From Clostridia bacterium (GTDB lineage Bacteria > Bacillota > Clostridia > Saccharofermentanales > Saccharofermentanaceae): a stretch of 64,000 bases of DNA. Below are positions 8,599 through 15,101 of the stretch, piece after piece. The position numbers were made by a program, and so were the translations under genes. Under the pieces are notes generated by a model, which saw nothing but the letters and a program-made list of their open reading frames with translations, searched no databases and was not told the origin of the DNA. The first letter of the stretch is position 1, and every line of letters starts with the position of its first letter. The stretch lies in the NCBI GenBank assembly GCA_024403775.1, contig JAKSRE010000016.1:1-64000 (forward strand). The letters are read 5' to 3'.

Positions 8599-9954
8599 TT
8601 ATTCTTCCAAACTTACAGCTACAGCCATATAAAGATGCTCAAGCGTATTATCCGATACAATAAAAATAAGTCCTCTCTGATCTACTGTTATGTCCTGAGT
8701 ATATGCGAATAAGTCAAATGGCATTTTATATGTAAGATCATAATAATAGTTTTCTCCATCTGTCTGCTTGGTAGCAACATTCTCATAATCAAGTGCAAAT
8801 ATAATTGATGTTACACCATATCTTACCTTTTCATCTGAATCCTTATCACAATAGACACGAACACAATACTCACTGGTATTCTTGCTATATGTATCAGCAC
8901 TAATCAAATCACCAACTAACTCAACTGATTTGCAGCTATCATAAAATGACTTATTACCAAATAAGAGATTTTCATCATTGGTACCCTTAATTGAAGAATA
9001 TTCAATCTCCATATCTGAATTAGCATATTTTTCATCAAACAGCATAAGAATCAATTCATCAGAATAAATACCAGTAAAATGTCTCTCGTCACGAGGCGTA
9101 TTCTTACAGGCACATGGCTCACCAGCATCAATTCCATAATCAAAGCAAATTGCCTTAAATTCTGCTGACTCAGCAAAGCTATCAAATACTTCTTCTCTTG
9201 ACATAGACTTTCTATCAAGGTAGTGTTTCCATACTTCACTAAGAGAATCAGGTTCTCTTCCCATAAAAGTTCTGTAAAGCACTTCAACAAAGTATTCATT
9301 TGAAGTATCAGAATTAATGAACTCAGGACTAAAGATAAATCCATAAGCAAGAGAAGTACCAGTCTGTGTACCATCAATAAGAGCCTGCGCCCATCCAGCC
9401 TGTCCTACAATATCGCCATGACGTGAGAGGCAGATTGAATAAAATCTGTCTACAAAACAGTTAATATTGGCATTTGAAGAAGCCGTAAGATTCTGATTAT
9501 AAAAACCAGCACAAATATCATAGCTGCTGCAAAGATTATAGAACTCCTGTGAATTAGCAAATCCATAGAACAAATCATTTTTTGCACTGTCGCCACCACT
9601 TATAAGTTTATTAACCCACATTTCCTTACCAGCACTATCGGAACTTCTTCCGAGAAGCATGTTATAAAGTCTCTCAACATATTCTTCGTTACTGTAGCCA
9701 GCACCCTGAAATTCTGGGCTATATACAAAACCATAGGCAACTGATATTCCGCATTCCTGTCCATTTACAAGTTTATCAACCCATGCATCTAGACTTTCCT
9801 TATCAGGTTCACGATTAAGTGCAACATTATAACATCTGGTTACAAAATCAATTACACCCTGATTAACATCAGCATTAAGTGTCATACATATTGAACTAAA
9901 CACCATCGAAGCAGAAAGTGTAATAGTTACTATTTTCTTCATAAAGCGATTCAT
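8599..9954 (-). CDS. Secreted protein with DUF4214 repeats
   Basis: A 451-residue exported protein. Residues 1-29 form a signal peptide (MKKIVTITLSASMVF core). Four DUF4214-like repeats of about 50-60 residues follow: each starts FVxxxY or YVxxLY, carries GR or NR plus an Asp, and ends with a YGFxxSxEF motif. The last 160 residues are a separate unrecognised domain. DUF4214 is found in secreted or surface Firmicute proteins; its role is unknown. The gene follows the RT gene after 84 nt with no visible terminator, so readthrough is possible. Strong AGGAGG start. Confidence 0.85.
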   Translation of the reverse strand: MNRFMKKIVTITLSASMVFSSICMTLNADVNQGVIDFVTRCYNVALNREPDKESLDAWVDKLVNGQECGISVAYGFVYSPEFQGAGYSNEEYVERLYNMLLGRSSDSAGKEMWVNKLISGGDSAKNDLFYGFANSQEFYNLCSSYDICAGFYNQNLTASSNANINCFVDRFYSICLSRHGDIVGQAGWAQALIDGTQTGTSLAYGFIFSPEFINSDTSNEYFVEVLYRTFMGREPDSLSEVWKHYLDRKSMSREEVFDSFAESAEFKAICFDYGIDAGEPCACKNTPRDERHFTGIYSDELILMLFDEKYANSDMEIEYSSIKGTNDENLLFGNKSFYDSCKSVELVGDLISADTYSKNTSEYCVRVYCDKDSDEKVRYGVTSIIFALDYENVATKQTDGENYYYDLTYKMPFDLFAYTQDITVDQRGLIFIVSDNTLEHLYMAVAVSLEE

Positions 9955-10038
9955 TAAATAATCCTCCTTTGATATGAGTATTAGAATAACATATAAATCA
10001 AAAAATCCAATTTAGTAATTCTTAAAGCTTTCTTATGG

Positions 10039-11250
10039 TTACTTATTCTGACTTTTATAAAATTCATTAACCAGGCTTCTAAATCCCAGTTCTTTTATGT
10101 GTTCATACGTTATTTTATAGTTGCCTTTATAGTGCCTGCCACTATTAATATAACGTATATACTGAATCAGATAATCATCAATAACTGCCAGAGAATCAGC
10201 GGTATCAAGAACGGGAAAGAACCACCTTGCCCAGGTAAAGTCCACCTCTTCTCCATCTTTACTATATCCATAAAACTTACGGTTAAAGATTCGAATCATT
10301 GCTTTTGCTGTGCCATCGTAAGGCGCCCCTTTACGAATTCGCCATCTGTATAATTTAGTAGCCTTGCGCTTAATCTTCCCTTTAATCTTATTTAAGGTTA
10401 CCTCCGACAAATCTACTTTACCGTTGTAATACTTAAATCCCAGAAATTCCCAGGCCTCCGAAGGTCTGGTAAGCTTAATTTTATCCGGATTTAATTCTAA
10501 CTTTTTGTCCTTTATATGCTTTGTAAGCATATCTTTGAACTTGATAAGTTCTTCTTCCTTCTCCGCGAAAATCAAAATGTCATCCGAATAACGATAATAA
10601 GGAACTCCATCGAACAAATCGTCAAGTGATTTGAGATAGACATTGGCAAAAAATGGCGAAATTGGAGTCCCTGCCATACCACCACGAGATTCTTCAACGA
10701 TTTCTCCAGTATCTCCATCGTAGGCTTTATTAACGTTTAAAAACCTTTCCAGAAACAAAAGAAGTTCCGGATCATCGTCAATTACTTCTTTTAAGGAATC
10801 AAGTAATATACCCACATCCATAGAATTAAAGTAGTTATGAATATCTACTTTATAGGTATATGAATTGTTTGCATATGAAGACCTTACTATCTCTCCAATT
10901 GCCCCCTTAACTGTCTTTGTTTTTCTAAAGGAATAGCATCTTGGATTAAGTCTAATCTCATAGCGGTTAAGAAGAAACATCATCAGTTTTAATACCAGCA
11001 TCTCATCAGGAGAATAGGTATAAACTACACGTTTTTTGTTTGTTCCACTTTTATTTACGGTCTTCTTACGTGGATAATCAAAAGGAATATCAGCATCAAA
11101 AATTCTCTCAGTTATCTTAAGATATCGGTCTTCTTCAATAAACAAATCAAGATACTTAAGTTCATGCTTTGATATATGCTGGCCCATAACCTTATGTTCG
11201 CGATAAGCTATCCAGTTGTTTTTATCTGATAATTCAGCAAGAAGCGACAC
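10039..11250 (-). CDS. Free-standing reverse transcriptase (RNA-directed DNA polymerase)
   Basis: A 403-residue protein with the RT palm/finger blocks in order: KRVVYTYSPDEML; CYSFRKTKTVKGA; KVDIHNYFNSM (first catalytic Asp, about 136); GGMAGTPISPFFANVYL; YRYSDDILIF (catalytic YSDD at about 221-224, Ser instead of Ala); LELNPDKIKLT; and WEFLGFKYY. It has no maturase, HNH or integrase domain, and no group II intron domain V is visible nearby. The FLGF block recalls group II-like RTs; the retron hallmark VTG block is not seen. The GTG at 11250, 10 nt after AAGGGG, is the likely start; an in-frame TTG further up lies inside the predicted upstream RNA. Likely roles are defence or another host function; the class is not assigned. 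Confidence 0.88.
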   Translation of the reverse strand: MSLLAELSDKNNWIAYREHKVMGQHISKHELKYLDLFIEEDRYLKITERIFDADIPFDYPRKKTVNKSGTNKKRVVYTYSPDEMLVLKLMMFLLNRYEIRLNPRCYSFRKTKTVKGAIGEIVRSSYANNSYTYKVDIHNYFNSMDVGILLDSLKEVIDDDPELLLFLERFLNVNKAYDGDTGEIVEESRGGMAGTPISPFFANVYLKSLDDLFDGVPYYRYSDDILIFAEKEEELIKFKDMLTKHIKDKKLELNPDKIKLTRPSEAWEFLGFKYYNGKVDLSEVTLNKIKGKIKRKATKLYRWRIRKGAPYDGTAKAMIRIFNRKFYGYSKDGEEVDFTWARWFFPVLDTADSLAVIDDYLIQYIRYINSGRHYKGNYKITYEHIKELGFRSLVNEFYKSQNK

Positions 11251-11289
11251 TAATATATATCCCCTTAAACAAATTAAAAAGTTACAACA

Positions 11290-11433
11290 AAAAAAGAAAG
11301 AGAAGGACTTTGAATTCAAGCCATGCTTGAATATACTGGATTTGAACTACATCAGACTGTCTGCAAAGTCATAAAAATGATGAAGCTTCTTCCGCCACAG
11401 ACGCAAATTAAATTGCATTCTCTTTCTTTTTTA
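11290..11433 (-). ncRNA. Candidate structured RNA upstream of the RT (retron-like layout)
   Basis: A perfect 15-bp inverted repeat (TTCTCTTTCTTTTTT at 11418-11432; AAAAAAGAAAGAGAA at 11290-11304) encloses 113 nt. Inside are a GCAA/TTGC hairpin (11403-11416), a possible GTCTG/CAGAC stem (11398-11402 with 11359-11363), and a strong 8-bp stem-loop ATTCAAGC/GCTTGAAT with a 3-nt loop (11314-11332). A TATAAT box predicts a transcript start at about 11433-11434, at the outer edge of the repeat. The closing repeat ends about 40 nt before the RT start. This resembles the a1/a2 arrangement of retron msr-msd RNAs, but identity and function are inferred. Confidence 0.5.
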
Positions 11434-11440
11434 CGAATTT

Positions 11441-11446
11441 ATTATA
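11441..11446 (-). promoter_or_regulatory. Predicted -10 box for the RT leader RNA
   Basis: A perfect TATAAT on the minus strand, 8 nt before the inverted repeat and 8 nt after the stop codon of the preceding gene. The -35 region at the matching distance is poor (AGAACA-like, 16 nt away). Confidence 0.5.
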
Positions 11447-11454
11447 CCTGAGAA

Positions 11455-11958
11455 TCACAAAATGTTCTCAGCAAGTCTTGAATCCACATAAGATGGATCA
11501 TTTCGGAAATACTCAATAAAATTAATGAGTTTTACTCCTTCTTCTGCTGCCTTTTCCTTGGCAACAAGATAAGCATGTGTTGTAAGTGTATTTCTGCCAA
11601 CAATCATTACATATAACTTAGGTGCACCGTCCTGAAAAATAGCAAAAGAAGCGTTCTGAGCCTCAGGTCCTGCAAACTGGTAATCCTCTTTAACATCAAT
11701 AGAAGAATAGCGAGAGAGCGCACTTCTTATAACTTCAGCTGTTCTCACCGTATCCTTTGTTGCTGTAAGGCTCTTACGAGGAGCATTATATCGTCTAGGT
11801 CTCACTACGCTATTTGAAGAAGCGCCAGTAAAAGCATCATTTACAGCTTTATTCATAACATTATCAATCTTATTATTTACCTGGCTGTTTATCTCACGTC
11901 TGGCATTATCTGCTGCATTTGCACCAAGAACTTTTAAAATCGAATTAATAAATCCCAT
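11455..11958 (-). CDS. Hypothetical protein, conserved-looking C-terminal domain
   Basis: A soluble protein of about 167 residues. The N-terminal part is a helical, Asn-rich segment (NARREINSQVNNKIDNVM); after a basic linker comes a compact domain with YVMIVGRNTLTTHAYLVAKEKAAEEG. The ATG at 11958 has GGGGGAG 6 nt upstream, better than the in-frame start at 11979. Its stop codon lies just before the -10 box of the RT leader RNA, so part of this gene may overlap the RT promoter. I recognise no family; function unknown. Confidence 0.7.
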   Translation of the reverse strand: MGFINSILKVLGANAADNARREINSQVNNKIDNVMNKAVNDAFTGASSNSVVRPRRYNAPRKSLTATKDTVRTAEVIRSALSRYSSIDVKEDYQFAGPEAQNASFAIFQDGAPKLYVMIVGRNTLTTHAYLVAKEKAAEEGVKLINFIEYFRNDPSYVDSRLAENIL

Positions 11959-12060
11959 ATAATCTCCCCCACAAGGCATAATTAACTTATTTGAAGATTA
12001 TCACAACGCGCTTACTTTTACAATCTTACGCCCCTGACAGAATTTATGACAAATAAAAAT

Positions 12061-12082
12061 GCCTCCTGTGTTCACAGGAAGC
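12061..12082 (-). terminator. Rho-independent terminator
   Basis: GC-TCCTGTG pairs with CACAGGA-GC, followed by TTTTT on the minus strand, ending the gene at 12101-12544. Confidence 0.85.
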
Positions 12083-12100
12083 ACTTTAATCTAATTCTTA

Positions 12101-12544
12101 TTAGTCAATTGTCTCTGGCTTAAGCTTCTTAAGACCAAAACCCTTGATCTCATACTTATAATCACCCTTAGGAATAGCTGTTCTAATTGTGAATGTCTCA
12201 CCAGTGTTCTTGTCATCTACAAACAAGTCATAAGTCTTAGGCTTAGCGCTCTTGTGGAATACTGAACGATAAACAAGATTCTGAGTTGAAGGAGCTGTCT
12301 CAGCCTTCATATTCTCCTTAGCAATCTTGTTCTTCGCAAACTTGTCACCAGCACCACAGATTGGACAAATATGTACATAGTAACGGCCTAAATAAAGAAG
12401 TGGAATGTGATCAATGTGTCCCCACTTATTTACTCTGATATATGTATCCTGATATGTCTTGTGACAAGCTGGACACTCATAAGCCTCACCATGAGGACCA
12501 ATGTTCTTTCTGTAGTTATCTACACCATAGTAATAAACTGCCAT
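12101..12544 (-). CDS. Zinc-binding protein of unknown function
   Basis: This 147-residue soluble protein has two Cys pairs, CPAC (about 24-27) and CPIC (about 60-63), that should bind one zinc ion as a split zinc ribbon. A Lys-rich linker is followed by a C-terminal beta-rich segment (YDLFVDDKNTGETFTIRTAI). It has no membrane segment and appears monocistronic with its own terminator. The ribosome binding site (GGGAGATTTGAAGT) is acceptable. No family recognised. Confidence 0.7.
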   Translation of the reverse strand: MAVYYYGVDNYRKNIGPHGEAYECPACHKTYQDTYIRVNKWGHIDHIPLLYLGRYYVHICPICGAGDKFAKNKIAKENMKAETAPSTQNLVYRSVFHKSAKPKTYDLFVDDKNTGETFTIRTAIPKGDYKYEIKGFGLKKLKPETID

Positions 12545-12615
12545 ACTTCAAATCTCCCTAACATAAAAATTGGTAATTATTTTCACCGAGAGATATAGTA
12601 ACACTTAGACAAGAA

Positions 12616-13848
12616 TTATTCTATAACAATAGTTGCTACATTTGAGCCATCAGTTTTTACACTTGTTGCTTTTTTGCCTTCAACATCAAAGATATAATCA
12701 CCCTTAAAGCCGTTAAACTTAACAATACCATTCTCATCAGTAACCAAATCAACATTTGTTGACCATTCATTATTAACAAGATTATCATACATATTGTATA
12801 CAGGCTTTACTGAATTATCCTTACGAACAAGACCAGAAGGAGCATTAAGCCAAGCACCATCTCCAAAATCCCAGTATGTCATACCCTGTACAGTAGGTGC
12901 ACTAAAGATAATTCTCATCATCTCTTCAAGCTGCTTTGACTGAAGTTCCTCGAGTTCTGGAGTTGATGGCCACTCTGTTACCTGATGGTCATTAAGATCT
13001 TCAATCTCTGGTGGTACAAGTGTTCCAGAGAGAATTGTATTCTCTGTAAAATGGAGTGGAAGACCAAACTTTGAGAATCTCTCGATAACATCAACTGTCT
13101 TCTCAGCACCCCAGTATCCCTGATGCTGATGTGACTGAAGACCAATAACATCTATTGGAACTCCTGCCTCAAGACATTCGGCAATAAGCTCTTCATAAGA
13201 TACAGTCATATTAAAATCATTAAGGAGAAGTGTTGCATTAGGATTTGCCTTACGTGCCTCACCGAAAACATCCTGAACGAGAGCAAGTCTGCCCTTCATA
13301 TTACAGATTCTTGTAACGGCATTATCGTACTTATCGAACACTGGCATAATAACAACTTCGTTAATTACGTCCCACATGTCGATTGTTCCCTTAAACTCAG
13401 TAACATCTCTTTTAATTCTCTCAAGCTGTTTTCTAAGAATTGTCTCATCATCATACTTTAAGAGCCAGTCAGCACATACAGTGTGCCAGCAAAGTGGGTG
13501 TCCCTTAAGCTTAAAGCCATTCTCCTTAAAGAATTCAGCATTCTCTCTGATAAAAGCAGTAGCTGGCTTACCTTCTTCTCTCTCGAAGTTACCCCAGTAC
13601 ATATGAACAGTAGCATAGTTGAAGATTTTCTTCATAAGTTCAAATCTTGTCTTACCAAACTCTGCAGCCTGTGGATCATCCATCTTCATTAATGTCTTTG
13701 CAGGGAAAGCACCACATCCAAAAAGGAATTCGTGATTAGAGAGCTTTGCATTTACTTTCTTACCTGCAACTGGATTTCCATTCTTATCTACAAATTTAAA
13801 AGCATAATCCTGCTTTCTATGATCTAAATTGTTTGCAATTGATGTCAT
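12616..13848 (-). CDS. Cytosolic GH10 endo-1,4-beta-xylanase
   Basis: A 410-residue glycoside hydrolase family 10 enzyme that cuts beta-1,4-xylosyl links, here probably in imported xylo-oligosaccharides. The acid/base is Glu164 in WDVINE and the nucleophile Glu269 in LHFTEN; GHPLCWH and the late MTYWDFGDGAW are also GH10 hallmarks. There is no signal peptide or carbohydrate-binding module, so it should act inside the cell. About 60 C-terminal residues form a beta-rich appendage. A likely promoter (-10 at 13896-13901) lies between it and the upstream acetylesterase gene. Confidence 0.93.
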   Translation of the reverse strand: MTSIANNLDHRKQDYAFKFVDKNGNPVAGKKVNAKLSNHEFLFGCGAFPAKTLMKMDDPQAAEFGKTRFELMKKIFNYATVHMYWGNFEREEGKPATAFIRENAEFFKENGFKLKGHPLCWHTVCADWLLKYDDETILRKQLERIKRDVTEFKGTIDMWDVINEVVIMPVFDKYDNAVTRICNMKGRLALVQDVFGEARKANPNATLLLNDFNMTVSYEELIAECLEAGVPIDVIGLQSHQHQGYWGAEKTVDVIERFSKFGLPLHFTENTILSGTLVPPEIEDLNDHQVTEWPSTPELEELQSKQLEEMMRIIFSAPTVQGMTYWDFGDGAWLNAPSGLVRKDNSVKPVYNMYDNLVNNEWSTNVDLVTDENGIVKFNGFKGDYIFDVEGKKATSVKTDGSNVATIVIE

Positions 13849-13895
13849 ATTTATCGCCTTTCTGTTATATTTCTAGCATTTTTAGCAATAATTGT

Positions 13896-13901
13896 ATTAT
13901 A
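13896..13901 (-). promoter_or_regulatory. Predicted -10 box of the xylanase gene
   Basis: TATAAT on the minus strand, about 48 nt upstream of the xylanase start. A GTGTCT -35-like box lies 18 nt further up. Direct TAGCA repeats follow in the leader. Confidence 0.45.
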
Positions 13902-13933
13902 ACAGATTCATCCGCCAAAAGACACACTTTTTA

Positions 13934-14986
13934 TCATTTAAGTGCTTCTAATATTTTCTGGCACGCATTTGTATGAGTAAGAGGACCTGGGTGTTCTCTT
14001 GAACCATAATCAAGATCATCGCTTGACAAAACCTCAACAAACTTAATTCTTGAAGAATCCGAAGAACCATCTATTACTTTTTTTATTAGTGGAGCCATAT
14101 CTGTCTTACACATACCAGTTACCCAGACAAACTTAGCCTTTGGATAATATTCCAGAAGTTCATTAAGAAATGTTATACCCTTATCAACAAAAAGATTTGC
14201 ATCCTCTTCTACTGGCAACCCGTTCTCATCCAACTTAAGTTTATAGCTAACACCCTCTTCACTAACCCATGGTTCAGCGTTAAATGCCGCCCAGTCATTT
14301 GTACCAAGGTTAATAATAACAACATCGGCTGGTTTCTCACTAAAATCAAATGGAACACTTTTGCCATCAATATACTTATAAATACGTGGAATTGTCAGGT
14401 TTATATTGTTGTTAAATCCAGCTTTTACGCCCCAGCCACTTTGAGAACAGATTCTGTAATCAGCGTTAAGACTGTCAGCTGTTTTTCTTGCATAGCCTTC
14501 TTCAAAACCCATATAAGCCGCAACAAAATCCATCTGCCCAACACTTCCGTGAAGGCCTTCACCTGTAGTAAGACTGTCACCGTAAAAATCTATAACCATA
14601 TCATATTTTGGTGGTTCTCCAAGCGAGATATCATTTCCATCAAAATCTGTAAGCGAGATGAATCTAAGGTAGTGATTACCTTCTGGCTCTAACTGAGTCT
14701 CTTTAAGAATTCGAACTCTGTTAAATTTGCCCTCTTCCATGCTGTGAAGAACACCAATTTTATTCTCTCCCTCGAAAAGCATAGTTCTTGAGACAAAAGC
14801 ACCATTAACTTCAACCGTTACCCAGATATCAAGTGCCCCATACTTGGCCTCAACATTTAAGACAACATTTGTGGTATTGGTTAAGAATTCTATTCCTGAA
14901 CCAGTCCAGAAAAAACTGACAGAATTATCATCATTTACAATATGTCGACCAAGAATATTGATTTTGTCATTTTTTATACAAGTCAT
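13934..14986 (-). CDS. CE2-like acetylxylan esterase (SGNH hydrolase)
   Basis: A 350-residue two-domain esterase. The N-terminal 120 residues look like the jelly-roll domain of carbohydrate esterase family 2, and the rest is an SGNH hydrolase with nucleophile Ser138 in FYGDSLTTGEG, the NLGTNDW block, and a C-terminal catalytic His in EHPGPLTH. It has no signal peptide. With the cytosolic xylanase next door it probably removes acetyl groups from imported xylo-oligosaccharides. GGAG lies 8 nt before the ATG. Divergent from the TIR gene. Confidence 0.88.
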   Translation of the reverse strand: MTCIKNDKINILGRHIVNDDNSVSFFWTGSGIEFLTNTTNVVLNVEAKYGALDIWVTVEVNGAFVSRTMLFEGENKIGVLHSMEEGKFNRVRILKETQLEPEGNHYLRFISLTDFDGNDISLGEPPKYDMVIDFYGDSLTTGEGLHGSVGQMDFVAAYMGFEEGYARKTADSLNADYRICSQSGWGVKAGFNNNINLTIPRIYKYIDGKSVPFDFSEKPADVVIINLGTNDWAAFNAEPWVSEEGVSYKLKLDENGLPVEEDANLFVDKGITFLNELLEYYPKAKFVWVTGMCKTDMAPLIKKVIDGSSDSSRIKFVEVLSSDDLDYGSREHPGPLTHTNACQKILEALK

Positions 14987-15044
14987 TCTTTTTTCTCCAT
15001 TCTATTAGGTTCAAATATCCATTTTCGAGAAAGATAAAATATAG

Positions 15045-15050
15045 TATAAT
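15045..15050 (+). promoter_or_regulatory. Predicted -10 box of the TIR gene
   Basis: TATAAT about 50 nt upstream of the TIR start codon; the -35 position (TTTTCG) is weak. Confidence 0.4.
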
Positions 15051-15101
15051 GCATTTTATATTATTATAATAATATACTTGAAAAAGAAAAGGGAAACAAA
15101 T

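Noticed and set aside
11334..11345. T-arm-like GTTCAAATCC sequence in the RT leader
   Set aside because: The flanking bases do not pair into a 5-bp T stem and no acceptor, D or anticodon arms are found, so it is not a tRNA.
10039..11446. Group II intron or diversity-generating retroelement
   Set aside because: No domain V-like sequence, no exon junction, and no template/variable repeat pair with A-specific differences was seen; the RT lacks a maturase domain.
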